From the NCBI GenBank assembly GCA_020846935.1, contig JADLCY010000004.1, positions 148,921 through 186,842 of the forward strand: DNA of 37,922 nucleotides, in the 5' to 3' direction. This document shows, piece by piece, positions 8,966-17,421 of the stretch. The stretch is from Gemmatimonadaceae bacterium. GTDB taxonomy: Bacteria > Gemmatimonadota > Gemmatimonadetes > Gemmatimonadales > Gemmatimonadaceae. A program made the translations under genes and the position numbers. The notes below the pieces were generated by a model. That model was not told where the DNA came from. It saw only the letters and a list, made by a program, of their open reading frames with translations, and did not search any database. Every line of letters starts with the position of its first letter. Positions within the stretch are counted from its first letter, which is position 1.

Positions 8966-11092
8966 ATGTCTGCTTCGATGCGACACCGACGCCAGACGGC
9001 ACCACGCCGATCTCGCCTGCTTGCGCTGACGCTCATCCTGTGGGGCTGCGGTGGCAGGGAGCAATGGCGACCTCCCGAGACGCGCACGGCCATCGTGACC
9101 GACACGATGCACGGCGTCTCCATCATTGACCCCTATCGGTGGCTGGAAGAGCAGTCGTCGCCCGAAGTACTCGCGTGGATCGCCAGGCAGGAACAGCATG
9201 CCGACTCCGTCCTCGGGCCCGCGTCCCCGTGGCGCGACTCGATCCGGACGCGACTCACGGAACTGCTGGACGTGCCAGCGGTGAGCGCGACGCGCGTGGC
9301 GGCGGGATATGAGTATTTCACGCTGCGCCGTATCGGCGAACCGGTAGCAGGCATCTATCGACGCCGGGCGCCGGCGGTGCCGACCCGCGTGGCACCGGAC
9401 AGCCAGTACGAGCAGCTCGTCGATCCGCTCGCCCTTCGACGCGACGGCACGACGAGCGTGGCGATCGAAGCGGTGTCCAACGATGGAAAGCTCCTCGTGT
9501 ATTCGGTGCGCGACGGCGGCCCCGACGAGACGTCGGTGCACATCCGGAATCTGACCTCCGGGCACGAGCTGCCCGACTCCCTGCCCGCCGCACTCTACGC
9601 CGGAGTTTCGCTCGCGCCAGACGGGAAGGGGCTGTACTTCGTGCATCGTTCGCGTATCGATGGCCCGCGCTTCAGGTACCACGCGTTTGGCACACCGGCG
9701 AGCGCCGATTCGGTGCTCTTTGGCGCCGGCTACGGCCCGACCGCGTTCCTCGCGGCGTCGACAGTTGACGGTGGCCGGTTCCGGCTCTACGTCGTGAGCC
9801 ACGGCTGGGCGCGCAACCAGGTCTTCCTGCAGAACACGCGTTCGCACGAGGTGCGCGACCTCACGCCGGGGATCTCGGCACACGCCAGCCCACAGTTCGT
9901 GGGCGGCACCCTGTTCATGCGCACCGACCATCAGGCCCCGCGTGGACGCATCGTGAAGGTCGACCTCGCCAACCCGTCGCCCGATCGCTGGGTGGACATC
10001 GTGCCACAGGGCGAGCACACGCTCGATGCGTTCACGGTGATCGAGGACCGACTCTACGTCACCTGGATCCACGACGTCAGCCATCGCATTTCGGTGCACG
10101 AACTCAGTGGCCGTGCGATCGGTGACGTCCCGGTCCCTGAGCACGCGGCGGCCAGTATTCGCGGGTTTGGGAAGGGCGAGGCTCTGCTCACACTCAATCG
10201 CTTCGCGCATCCCACCGAGACCTGGCGGGTGAACCTTGCCACCGGGGCGCGCGACCTGTGGGAACGCCAGCGCGTGCCCTTCGACACGGCGGCGTTCGAG
10301 GTGCGACAGGTGTGGTACACGTCCACGAGCGGGAGCCGGGCGCCGATGTACCTGTTCATGCGGCGCGGCCTTCAGCCAGGCCCCACAACGCCAGTCCTGC
10401 TGAGTGGCTACGGCGGTTTCGCCGTGAGTCTCATGCCGCGGTTCGATGCGCGCGCGGCCTGGTGGGTGGAGCAGGGCGGCGTCTTCGCCCAGGCCACCCT
10501 GCGCGGCGGCAACGAATACGGCGAGGCCTGGCACCGGGATGGCATGCTGCAGAACAAGCAGCACGTCTTCGACGACTTCATTGCGGCCGCGCAGTTCCTC
10601 GTCGACAGCGGCTATACGAGCGCCGCACACCTTGCCATCCGGGGTGTGAGCAACGGCGGTCTCCTGATGGGCGCCGCCCTCACGCAGCGCCCCAACCTCT
10701 TTCGTGCCGCGTTCGTTGGCGTGCCCGACCTCGACATGGTGCGGTTCAATACCTTCGTCACGCACAACAACCTGCCAGCGCTCCTCGAGTACGGCGACGC
10801 CTCACGACGCGAAGAGTTCGAAGCGATCCGACAGTACTCGCCCTACCAGCGCATCGTGGACGGCGTGCGCTATCCGCGCGTGATGCTGCAAACGGGAATG
10901 AACGACACCCGCGTTCCTCCCTGGCAGGCTCGCAAGTTCACGGCGCGCCTGCAGGCGGCAACGGCATCGGGAGAGCCGGTCATCCTGTACCACGACCTCC
11001 GGTCGGGCCACGCCGGAGGTCGTGCGATCGCCGGGGCGATCGATATCGCCGTGAAGGAGATGGAGTTCCTGTTTCGCGCCGTCAGGCCGTGA
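8966..11092 (+). CDS. Prolyl oligopeptidase family serine peptidase (S9A), lipoprotein
   Basis: Cleaves short peptides after proline (or related residues), probably at the periplasmic face of a membrane. The 708-aa product has a basic N-terminus and a lipobox-like LILWGCGG, so it is likely lipid-anchored. A seven-bladed beta-propeller domain occupies roughly residues 100-430, preceded by the family opening IIDPYRWLEEQSSPEVLAWI. The C-terminal alpha/beta hydrolase domain carries Ser562 in GVSNGGLLMG (family: GGSNGGLL), Asp647 in TGMNDTRVPP and His682 in RSGHAGG, completing the triad. An alternative start is ATG 8978. The gene overlaps the convergent TauE/SafE gene by 11 bp at its 3' end. Secreted peptidases of this kind fit a protein-scavenging lifestyle. 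Confidence 0.95.
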   Translation: MSASMRHRRQTAPRRSRLLALTLILWGCGGREQWRPPETRTAIVTDTMHGVSIIDPYRWLEEQSSPEVLAWIARQEQHADSVLGPASPWRDSIRTRLTELLDVPAVSATRVAAGYEYFTLRRIGEPVAGIYRRRAPAVPTRVAPDSQYEQLVDPLALRRDGTTSVAIEAVSNDGKLLVYSVRDGGPDETSVHIRNLTSGHELPDSLPAALYAGVSLAPDGKGLYFVHRSRIDGPRFRYHAFGTPASADSVLFGAGYGPTAFLAASTVDGGRFRLYVVSHGWARNQVFLQNTRSHEVRDLTPGISAHASPQFVGGTLFMRTDHQAPRGRIVKVDLANPSPDRWVDIVPQGEHTLDAFTVIEDRLYVTWIHDVSHRISVHELSGRAIGDVPVPEHAAASIRGFGKGEALLTLNRFAHPTETWRVNLATGARDLWERQRVPFDTAAFEVRQVWYTSTSGSRAPMYLFMRRGLQPGPTTPVLLSGYGGFAVSLMPRFDARAAWWVEQGGVFAQATLRGGNEYGEAWHRDGMLQNKQHVFDDFIAAAQFLVDSGYTSAAHLAIRGVSNGGLLMGAALTQRPNLFRAAFVGVPDLDMVRFNTFVTHNNLPALLEYGDASRREEFEAIRQYSPYQRIVDGVRYPRVMLQTGMNDTRVPPWQARKFTARLQAATASGEPVILYHDLRSGHAGGRAIAGAIDIAVKEMEFLFRAVRP

Positions 11093-12008
11093 GGTCGCGC
11101 TTGGACGTGCTGGCCGCGCGCAGCAGCGTGAAGGCCGTATACAGGATCACCACGACGACCACCCACTTGAGCGTGTTGAGCGGGAGCGACTTCACGATGA
11201 ACGCTGCCAGCAATGTGGCGGGGATGCCACCGAGCGCGAGACCCAGCGCCGCTTTGGCGTCAAACCCGCCGGTCCTCATGAACTTGGTGCTCGCCACGGG
11301 CATGAGGAACGCGCACGATCCCATCATGATCGGAAACGCGGCGGTCACGTTCATTCCGAGCATGCTCACCAGGATCAGGCACGGCGCATAGAGGCCGATG
11401 CCGAGCGTCATCAACGCGCCGAGGATGAAGTTGCCGACGAGTCCCGCCACGAGCAGGCCACCGCTCACGCCGAGCGCGGTACCACCGGCGGGCGTCAGCC
11501 CGAGGAGCGAGGAAACGAGCAGCAGCGCCGCGGTGAGCAGCGCGAGTCCCATTCCCACCTGAATCTTGGTGCGGGACAGTCCTGAGACCACGCCAGCGCC
11601 GAGCCACGAGCCCAGGACCGCGGCGACGATCATCAGGATCAGCGTCTTGGACTCCACCGGCACGACCGTGGTGAAGATGAACGTCTGGGCGATCGTGGGC
11701 AGCGTGTGTCCAACGTTCAGCGTGCCCGGGATCTTTTCGTCCGGGACCATCCTGAGAAACCGGAACGCCGACGTGGTTGGCGCAAAGGATCCGATGCCCA
11801 GGGTGTCGAAGAAGTTCGTGACGAACCCGAGCCCGAGGCCGAGCGCCGTCGGTTTACCGTCCGAGGAGCCGGACGCGCGCTGGGCCGCGATCGCGCGTGC
11901 GAAGGCGACGATGTAGTAGAGCGCGACGAGCGCGAGCAGGCCGAGGAGAGCGTACTTGGCGATGTCCGGGCCGTGGGTCGCGGCGGCCTGGGCGGTCGAA
12001 TCCTGCAT
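11082..12008 (-). CDS. TauE/SafE family (DUF81) membrane transporter
   Basis: Predicted anion exporter or permease of the inner membrane (308 aa, about 8 hydrophobic segments). The two-fold pseudo-repeat of the family is visible: LGLGLGFVTNFFDTLGIGSFAPTT in the N-half and LLVAGLVGNFILGALMTLGIGLYAP in the C-half, each a glycine-rich re-entrant segment ending in GIGxxAP. Members move sulphite, sulphoacetate or other organosulphur or carboxylate anions; the substrate here is unknown. The start is ATG 12008 (MQDST...); the frame is open a further 24 codons upstream, but those cross a short repeat and look noncoding. The gene overlaps the end of the convergent peptidase gene by 11 bp. Confidence 0.9.
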   Translation of the reverse strand: MQDSTAQAAATHGPDIAKYALLGLLALVALYYIVAFARAIAAQRASGSSDGKPTALGLGLGFVTNFFDTLGIGSFAPTTSAFRFLRMVPDEKIPGTLNVGHTLPTIAQTFIFTTVVPVESKTLILMIVAAVLGSWLGAGVVSGLSRTKIQVGMGLALLTAALLLVSSLLGLTPAGGTALGVSGGLLVAGLVGNFILGALMTLGIGLYAPCLILVSMLGMNVTAAFPIMMGSCAFLMPVASTKFMRTGGFDAKAALGLALGGIPATLLAAFIVKSLPLNTLKWVVVVVILYTAFTLLRAASTSKRDLTA

Positions 12009-12300
12009 GGAGAAGGGGGTCCGGGTAGGAGGCGCGGGAGTATGGGCGCCGTCAATGCGAAGGGCTAGGGCCGACGCCAAGGGCCAGGGCCGATCGCCGC
12101 GGGTGGCACGCCGTCACCAACAATCTCCCGGTCAAGGCGCAAGATTGTCCTGCTCCACCTATCAGCGCTACCCGAAGCGTGGCATCGAGAACGACGCTGT
12201 CATCTTACCGGGTCACGCAGGTATGCGCCGTCAGCGCGCCGCCGTGTTGCCACCAACAGTGCGCGGTCAGCCGTGGAAGCGCCGCACACAGTCGCGAGCG
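12009..12300. other. Intergenic region with imperfect tandem repeat and small inverted repeat
   Basis: About 290 bp upstream of the TauE/SafE gene. An imperfect repeat of the form GGGCYAGGGCCGA occurs twice between 12062 and 12093. A 7-bp inverted repeat (12120-12126 with 12142-12148) flanks a 15-nt loop. No gene or convincing promoter is seen. Confidence 0.35.
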
Positions 12301-12744
12301 TCACGGCAACCTGGTGGCCTGGAACGCCACGAGTTGCCAGCGCCCACCGCGCCGTACCCACGTCTCGGTGAAGCGAAGGGTGTATGGAGCCGGCTGCGCC
12401 GTGAGTTTGACCGTGAGGCGCCCGGTAACGACGCCAGCGTCGTCGTACGCGCGCGCCACCAACGAGTCCGGCGTGGAGTAGTCGAGCGCGAAGGGCCCGC
12501 TGGCACCGACGAGCGCAAGGACCTGGGCCTTGGTGTGCAGCGCACCGCTCGATCGGCCATACGAGAGGTCGTCGGCCAGCAAGGTGTCGAGCGCGGTGCG
12601 ATCCGCCTTGAAGTCGGCCTCGAAATGCCAGCGTGCGAGGCGCAGGAGCGCGGACTCGGCCGCGGTTTGCGCGGCGGCTGGTGGCGAGATCGCCGTGGTC
12701 GCGACGACCGCCGCAACAGCGAAGCGTGTCAGGTATGAGCGCAT
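12301..12744 (-). CDS. Secreted NTF2-like (SnoaL/DUF4440-type) protein
   Basis: A 147-aa protein with a cleavable signal peptide (MRSYLTRFAVAAVVATTAIS, ending near PPAAAQ). The mature part is one NTF2-like cone fold: an N-terminal helix ESALLRLARWHFEADFKAD, the DTLLADDLSYGRSSG turn that usually starts the DUF4440 pocket, then beta strands ending RFTETWVRRGGRWQLVAFQAT, a common DUF4440 signature (W--R-G-W---A-Q-T). Such proteins bind or isomerise small hydrophobic molecules, or have no known activity. Export to the periplasm is predicted. ATG 12744 is chosen because it directly precedes the signal peptide; an upstream in-frame ATG at 12789 adds a non-signal-like stretch. Confidence 0.85.
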   Translation of the reverse strand: MRSYLTRFAVAAVVATTAISPPAAAQTAAESALLRLARWHFEADFKADRTALDTLLADDLSYGRSSGALHTKAQVLALVGASGPFALDYSTPDSLVARAYDDAGVVTGRLTVKLTAQPAPYTLRFTETWVRRGGRWQLVAFQATRLP

Positions 12745-13071
12745 GGGCCGCCTGGGTCCGAGGCCTCGAACGCTATGCATCCCGGCCACGGAATGCCACG
12801 ACGCAGCTCATGCGGGGCACCCCGCGAGCAAAGCTCACCGGTGCGTGCCGTCCCTTGCCTTCCGCGGGCCATTGCGAGCGGAGCGGTACGCGCGACACCA
12901 TCCTGACGAAGGCCTTCTATGTGGAGCACCGTAAGGGTCCCGGTGGCGCCGCGAGGACGTCGAGTACGTCGCAGGGATCGCTGACTTCTTGTAGCGGTGT
13001 GAGGTGGGGTAGTCTGCCTCCCTGGAACCACCCTCCCGGCCGCACCCCGCGCGTTCGAACCGCGCGAACAA
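12745..13071. other. Intergenic stretch without a gene
   Basis: About 330 bp between the NTF2-like gene and the di-heme peroxidase terminator. The only structure seen is a 6-bp GC stem around the loop TTCGAAC near 13049-13067, which looks like a tRNA T-arm but has no matching acceptor, D or anticodon arms. No coding frame resembles a known family. Confidence 0.4.
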
Positions 13072-13101
13072 GAGGCGCCACGCGAAATCGGGTGGCGCCT
13101 C
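13072..13101 (-). terminator. Rho-independent-like terminator of the di-heme peroxidase gene
   Basis: A perfect 10-bp stem (13072-13081 with 13092-13101) with a 10-nt loop lies 27 bp after the stop codon at 13128. On the minus strand it is followed by TTGTT, a weak U-tract, as is common in GC-rich genomes. Confidence 0.7.
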
Positions 13102-13127
13102 GTGTACTGGCAAACTCCGGCACCGCG

Positions 13128-14549
13128 CTACGGCTGGAAGGTGTGCGGCGTCTTTCCGCTTGGCAGCGTTGCGGGAATCAGTTTGCGCAGCTCGGCCGGG
13201 GCCGACTTCGGGTCGAGCAAGCCGGTTCGAACGAACTCCACGAGCTGCTGGAACTCCTCCGTCGAGAGCGCGATCGGCGTGCGTAGCCGGGCATCCAGTC
13301 GATCAATCACCGGCTGGCTCGGCGGCATCGGGCCCCGCAGGTCTGCGGCGACGCCGGCCGTGGCCGGGCTGTATGACGCGGCCCAGCGCGTGGCATCGAG
13401 GTGATGACGAATCGCATCCTCGAGGCGGGTGTACGCGCCGTTGTGACCAAACGCAGATTGCAGGGAGATGTTGCGCAGCGGCGAGGTACGGAACGCGTAG
13501 CGATCCGACGGGTTGCGCGTCACCTGCTCGAGGCCGAAGTCTTCGTTTGCGCCATCGCCATCGTAAGTAACGTTGGCGTTCGCCGGCATGACCTGCGGCC
13601 AGGCGACCACATGGGGACGGAAGTCGGAGAACATCTCGTTCGATTGACCCGCCACGGCGTGGCAGCCCACGCAACCGGCCTTGCCGAAGAACAGGAGGGC
13701 GCCGCGCTTCTGCGCCAGCGACATGGCGCCCGTTGATCCGCGCGCGAACTGGTCGATCGGCGCGTTGGCGAAGTTGAGCGAGAACGTGAACTCGGCGATG
13801 GCGTGGCCGACGTGTTCATAGGTGATGTTCTGACCGGCGCGCACGGTCTCGTACACCTGACCAAAGCGCGCCTTGTAGTCCGAGACCTGATTGATTCGTC
13901 GAGTCACCTCGGCGCGGATGGCATCGTTGTCACCGACAAAGTCGAACCCCGCCATCTCCACGCGCTCGGTGGGCGGGATGAACGCCTGAGCGGTGAGGAG
14001 GTGCGGCAGACCCGACAGCGAGGTGCCCTCGGGGTCCGGGAAGACAAACGACGACGAGTTGTCGAATGGGTTCCCGGAACGTGCGAGGAACCGCGAGTTC
14101 CACATCAGCGCCGGGTAAAAGGCGGCGTTGAGCAGGTGGGGTGTGCGCCGCTGGTTGCGCGGGCCCGTGCGGCCCGGACCCACCATCCCATTGTTCTGGA
14201 TCCCGATCGCGATGGACTGCGAATCGCCAAAGCCGTGCTGCGGGGCGTGGCAGCCGGCGCACGAGTTGTCGTTGTTGAGCCCCAGCAACGGGTCGAAGAA
14301 GAGCAGGCGACCCACGTCCGAGAGCGCCGTGTTCAGCGGACGACCCAGGCGTTGCGTGAGGCGCTCACTGATCCGACCGGAGAAGCCGTGAGAGGCGAGC
14401 ACGCGAGAAAGCGCTCCATCGACCTGCGCGTCCGTCAGCACCCCGGATTCCGGTGGCGTCGGGCTTAGGGTATTGGCGTCCTCGTCCGCGCAGGCAGCGG
14501 CGAGGACGACGAGGAGTGGGAGCGTGCGGACGCCTGACCAGCGGATCAT
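13128..14549 (-). CDS. Di-heme cytochrome c peroxidase / MauG-family lipoprotein
   Basis: Periplasmic di-heme enzyme (473 aa) that reduces peroxide with electrons from c-type cytochromes, or, in MauG-like members, oxidises a protein or small substrate. The N-terminus LPLLVVLAAACADED is a lipobox, so the protein is probably lipid-anchored. Two c-type haem motifs are present: CAGCH at 97-101 (N-terminal, peroxidatic haem, preceded by LFFDPLLGLNNDNS, a CCP signature) and CVGCH at 293-297 (electron-entry haem, preceded by GALLFFGKAG). The segment RTSPLRNISLQSAFGHNGAYTRLEDAIRHH is the conserved C-terminal CCP block. Length is above simple CcpA (~330 aa), as in MauG/SoxX-associated paralogues. The gene stands alone, with its own terminator downstream. 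It diverges from the membrane-protein gene that starts 26 bp away. Confidence 0.94.
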   Translation of the reverse strand: MIRWSGVRTLPLLVVLAAACADEDANTLSPTPPESGVLTDAQVDGALSRVLASHGFSGRISERLTQRLGRPLNTALSDVGRLLFFDPLLGLNNDNSCAGCHAPQHGFGDSQSIAIGIQNNGMVGPGRTGPRNQRRTPHLLNAAFYPALMWNSRFLARSGNPFDNSSSFVFPDPEGTSLSGLPHLLTAQAFIPPTERVEMAGFDFVGDNDAIRAEVTRRINQVSDYKARFGQVYETVRAGQNITYEHVGHAIAEFTFSLNFANAPIDQFARGSTGAMSLAQKRGALLFFGKAGCVGCHAVAGQSNEMFSDFRPHVVAWPQVMPANANVTYDGDGANEDFGLEQVTRNPSDRYAFRTSPLRNISLQSAFGHNGAYTRLEDAIRHHLDATRWAASYSPATAGVAADLRGPMPPSQPVIDRLDARLRTPIALSTEEFQQLVEFVRTGLLDPKSAPAELRKLIPATLPSGKTPHTFQP

Positions 14550-14575
14550 TTGGGTCTCGGGTGGCGGTTTAGCGT

Positions 14576-15163
14576 GTGTTCATGCGCAAGATATACGCCA
14601 GACAGTCTGACCCGGCTGATCGTCACAAGCCTGCACCCGCAGGCCGCTCAGATGAGCCCATCGGCGACCCGCTTCTTGCCGTGATGGAGCTGCTGACCGT
14701 GGCTTCCGCGCTGCCGCTCGTACTGTTGACGACTGCGGTTCTCCTTGTCGTTCCGGTCGAGAGGCGCGCGTGGGGGATTCTCGGCCTGGCCTTCAGCGTG
14801 ATGTTTGCCGGCACGACCTGTGGTGTGCATCTCGTCGAGCTTACGGCTGGTCGTCAGCTCGGCTCCCACGGCCTGGTATGGCCATCCGCTCCCTACGCGG
14901 TCGAGCTGTTGGCATGGGACTTCTTCCTATGCATCTCTCAGATCTTTGTAGCTGTCGCGTTGGATCCGATGCGAGCGCCACCCCTGTTGCGCCGCCTGGT
15001 CGTGATCACCGGTGCCCTGTGCCTGATCGGACTCGTTGGTGCTGCCGTCGGCAAGATGCGGCTGCAGATGATCGGTGTTCTGGGATCCGCGGTATTCCTC
15101 CCAGCGACAGCCGTTGGCTTTGCCAGGTGGTTTCGCAACGAAGGGCATGCCCGCGCCGCCTGA
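14576..15163 (+). CDS. Hypothetical multi-pass membrane protein
   Basis: Family not recognised. From ATG 14684 (MELLTVASALPL...) the protein has about five hydrophobic segments: residues 1-24, a GLAFSVMFAGTTCGVHLVEL segment, a PYAVELLAWDFFLCISQIFVAV segment, LVVITGALCLIGLVGAAVG, and a last segment near MIGVLGSAVFLPATAVGF. In-frame starts upstream at GTG 14576 and ATG 14582 add a hydrophilic N-terminus that looks noncoding, so 14684 is my preferred start even though the full open frame is given here. Acidic and aromatic residues inside the helices (ELLAWDFF) are a feature. An AraC-type regulator is 194 bp downstream on the same strand. Diverges from the di-heme peroxidase gene. Confidence 0.6.
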   Translation: MFMRKIYARQSDPADRHKPAPAGRSDEPIGDPLLAVMELLTVASALPLVLLTTAVLLVVPVERRAWGILGLAFSVMFAGTTCGVHLVELTAGRQLGSHGLVWPSAPYAVELLAWDFFLCISQIFVAVALDPMRAPPLLRRLVVITGALCLIGLVGAAVGKMRLQMIGVLGSAVFLPATAVGFARWFRNEGHARAA

Positions 15164-15357
15164 CGTTCGCTGGTTGCCGTCGGTGCGGGGTTTGAAGGCA
15201 ACTCTGCGAACGCGGTCTCTCGCACGCCCAGACTAGTGCGCGAGAACGACAGCGTCGAGGTGCAGCAACCCTTCCGCTCCCGCGGAGTTCATTCCGCCTC
15301 ACGCGTGGCTGATTCGACTACTGACGGCGGCGCCGAGCCCAGCGTACCTTCGCCGCG

Positions 15358-16167
15358 ATGACCAAGCGCATAGGCGTGGGGCAGTTCTTCGCGTGGGAAG
15401 GAGGATGCCTCTTCATCGGACATCATGATCGGCCGCTCCCGCTCCACGCCCACCAGTCAATGCAGTTTGTGGTGGCGTCAGCGGGCGATCACAAGGTGCG
15501 CGCGAGTGACCGTGAGCCCTGGGCGACCTACTCCATCGCCGCTATAGGGACGCGCCAGCCGCACTCCATAGACGTCACCGCCTCAGACTACGGTGCCGTC
15601 ATCTTCGTTGAGCCCGAGACCCGCAATGGTCGCGCCATTACGCAACGGTGCGCCAGCGGCATCACCGAGGTCGGCACCTCTGCTTTGCGCGAGATCTCGG
15701 ACGCCATGTTCGGCGCGTGGCTTCACGAACGAAAGGATGAGACGGTGGCGAACGCGCGCCGACTCGTGACAACGCTGGGCGCCACCGTCGACAGCGCCGA
15801 CGTGACCGATCCGCGCATCATGAGTGCCATCGTTTACATCAACCAGCATCTCGACCGCGCAATCACACTCAATGAAGTCGCGTCGTACGCCTGTCTGTCG
15901 CCAAGCCGGTTCCGTCACGTGTTCGGGGAGCAGACGGGCATGGGGTTGCGGCCGTACATCCTATGGAGGCGGTTTCTCCTCGTTTGGGAGCTGCTCATGA
16001 ATGGCAGAAACCTCTCCGAAGCTGCGCACGCCGCCGGCTTCGCTGACGCCGCGCACCTGACCCGGACGTCCGTGAAGGCATTCGGCTTTGCTCCGTCCGG
16101 GATTCAGCTTCTCGCGACACCAGACCCGAAGGCGATGCTTGCGGAGTCTCACCCCAAGTCGACATAG
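15358..16167 (+). CDS. AraC-family transcriptional regulator
   Basis: DNA-binding regulator of 269 aa. The N-terminal half (about 1-100) is a cupin-like sensor domain with PLPLHAHQSMQFVVASAGDHKV, typical of the ligand-binding barrel of AraC proteins. The C-terminal half (about 155-250) has the two helix-turn-helix motifs: AITLNEVASYACLSPSRFRHVF, then LSEAAHAAGFADAAHLTRTSVKAFGFAPSG, close to the AraC consensus. The ligand is unknown. Its 3' end overlaps the convergent cyclase-family gene by 19 bp. Candidate targets are the adjacent membrane-protein gene or the cyclase cluster, by proximity only. Confidence 0.92.
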   Translation: MTKRIGVGQFFAWEGGCLFIGHHDRPLPLHAHQSMQFVVASAGDHKVRASDREPWATYSIAAIGTRQPHSIDVTASDYGAVIFVEPETRNGRAITQRCASGITEVGTSALREISDAMFGAWLHERKDETVANARRLVTTLGATVDSADVTDPRIMSAIVYINQHLDRAITLNEVASYACLSPSRFRHVFGEQTGMGLRPYILWRRFLLVWELLMNGRNLSEAAHAAGFADAAHLTRTSVKAFGFAPSGIQLLATPDPKAMLAESHPKST

Positions 16168-16814
16168 GCTCGCACCGGGAACGTTCCGCACCCTTTCACC
16201 TTTACCGGCACCGCTGAGAAGCGGCCGCCGCTCGGCGGAACCGCGGCGAGCCCGCACAGATGCTCGACGATCGGGATCTCCCTGCCTAACAGAATCGTGT
16301 GCACTGGCCTCGTGCCGGTTGCGGTGCTATCGATGTTCATGGAGTCGATCCCGACGAGCGTTGCGCCTGCTTTCGCCAGTCGTTCAGCCAGGCGCGCGGT
16401 GAGGTGGGGGTGCGACTCGAAGTAGGCGTCCGTGCGCCAGAGCCGATCCCACCCCGTGTGGAAAAGAACGGCCTTGCCGCTGACTTCACGGTCCGACAGC
16501 GTCATCTCGTTGATCGCGGGTCCTCTGGCTGGGTCGATGCGCACCACAACGCAGGCAAGATTCGCCACTGACTCGAGCGGCAGTTCCGACAAGTCATTTC
16601 CGTCCGCGTAACGATGGAAGGGGCTGTCGACATACGTGCCCGTATTCGCGACCATCTCCACCTTCCCGATCTGGAACTCGGCGCCATCATGGATCGCGCG
16701 CGACTCCTCGCGGCTGCGCCAATCACAGACGATCGGCGCGGGGAGTCCTCGGTAGGTCACCATCCCGTCCTCAATGACGTGACTGACATCGACCAGTCGC
16801 TGTCGTGTGCTCAC
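16149..16814 (-). CDS. Cyclase-family hydrolase (kynurenine formamidase-like) with altered metal motif
   Basis: A 221-aa protein of the cyclase/kynurenine formamidase fold, which usually hydrolyses N-formyl or lactone-type amides using metal ions. The start is GTG 16814, preceded by a strong GGAGG 5 nt upstream; an upstream ATG in the same frame lacks such a site. The opening LVDVSHVIEDGMVTYRGLPAP is characteristic. The metal-binding block reads NTGTYVDSPFH where the family norm is HxGTHxDxPxH: Asp and the last His remain, but both His of the first pair are replaced (Asn, Tyr). A later VGIDSMNIDS and the VEHLCGL segment fit the active-site region. It may bind metal differently or have changed chemistry. 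It lies downstream of a small membrane-protein gene on the same strand (69 bp gap). Confidence 0.82.
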   Translation of the reverse strand: MSTRQRLVDVSHVIEDGMVTYRGLPAPIVCDWRSREESRAIHDGAEFQIGKVEMVANTGTYVDSPFHRYADGNDLSELPLESVANLACVVVRIDPARGPAINEMTLSDREVSGKAVLFHTGWDRLWRTDAYFESHPHLTARLAERLAKAGATLVGIDSMNIDSTATGTRPVHTILLGREIPIVEHLCGLAAVPPSGGRFSAVPVKVKGCGTFPVRAYVDLG

Positions 16815-16825
16815 TGCGTCCTCCG
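16807..16825 (-). promoter_or_regulatory. Ribosome binding site deciding the cyclase start
   Basis: On the minus strand GGAGGA (revcomp of about 16820-16825) lies 4-5 nt before GTG 16814, an unusually clear Shine-Dalgarno match for this window. It selects GTG over the upstream in-frame ATG at 16853. Confidence 0.7.
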
Positions 16826-16883
16826 CGTGTTGGCGTGCAGGAACGAACGCCAAGGACCGATGCGCGGGGCTTGAACGGAGGGG

Positions 16884-17315
16884 CTACGTCTTCGGTCTCA
16901 CCTGGTCGCGGCCGATTGGACGTGCCGGAACCCGCCCTCGCCAGATGAGAACCGCGAGGTAGGCTGGTGCCGCGACGTCGTAGCCGGCACACCAGGCCGG
17001 CCACCAGGACGGGACACCAGGATTCGATATGATCCCGCCGTGGAAGTAGTCCAGCATCGCGTGGGCAACGAGACCGGCGATCACGATCCGGAGGTCGTGC
17101 CGGAATCCCAAGGCCGCCATCGCCGCAAAAAGCGAAAAGAGGAGAAGCTCCGGGCCGAGGGCTGAGCGTGAGCCAGCCATCGCGGCAAACAGTATGTAGT
17201 ACGACGCGATGACAACAAGCGCCGTCGGATAGAACGCGCGTTCCCTATCGAGCTCGGTGATCGTTCCGAACACCCCGACCGCCAGAGCAATCCCGGTCCC
17301 TATGAGAAACGGCAT
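16884..17315 (-). CDS. Small integral membrane protein, DUF6010-like
   Basis: A 143-aa protein with four or five hydrophobic segments: N-terminal IGTGIALAVGVFGTI, FYPTALVVIASYYILFAAM, ELLLFSLFAAMAALGF, IVIAGLVAHAMLDYFHGG and DVAAPAYLAVLIWRGRV. The patterns FYPTALVVIASYYILFA and GLVAHAMLDYFHG with PGVPSWWPAWCAGYD look like the uncharacterised DUF6010 family (recognition from memory, not tested). The conserved His, Asp and Trp near the membrane surface could bind a ligand or metal. It is upstream of the cyclase-family gene and probably cotranscribed with it. Confidence 0.7.
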   Translation of the reverse strand: MPFLIGTGIALAVGVFGTITELDRERAFYPTALVVIASYYILFAAMAGSRSALGPELLLFSLFAAMAALGFRHDLRIVIAGLVAHAMLDYFHGGIISNPGVPSWWPAWCAGYDVAAPAYLAVLIWRGRVPARPIGRDQVRPKT

Positions 17316-17421
17316 GGCCCCAATGGTACGGTGAGCGGGCGGCAGTAGTCAGCCCCTTTGTTCAATCATCCGGGACCTCGCGGAGCGATCCTGACTCCAC
17401 ACTCCAACAGCGAGGTGACAC

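Noticed and set aside
8729-10765. Upstream extension of the PstS-like frame to a 949-codon frame
   Set aside because: The added part is antisense to the prolyl oligopeptidase gene; the signal peptide at ATG 8728 marks the real start.
13049-13067. tRNA T-arm-like hairpin with loop TTCGAAC
   Set aside because: No acceptor, D or anticodon stems can be formed around it on either strand; palindromic GC sequence explains it.
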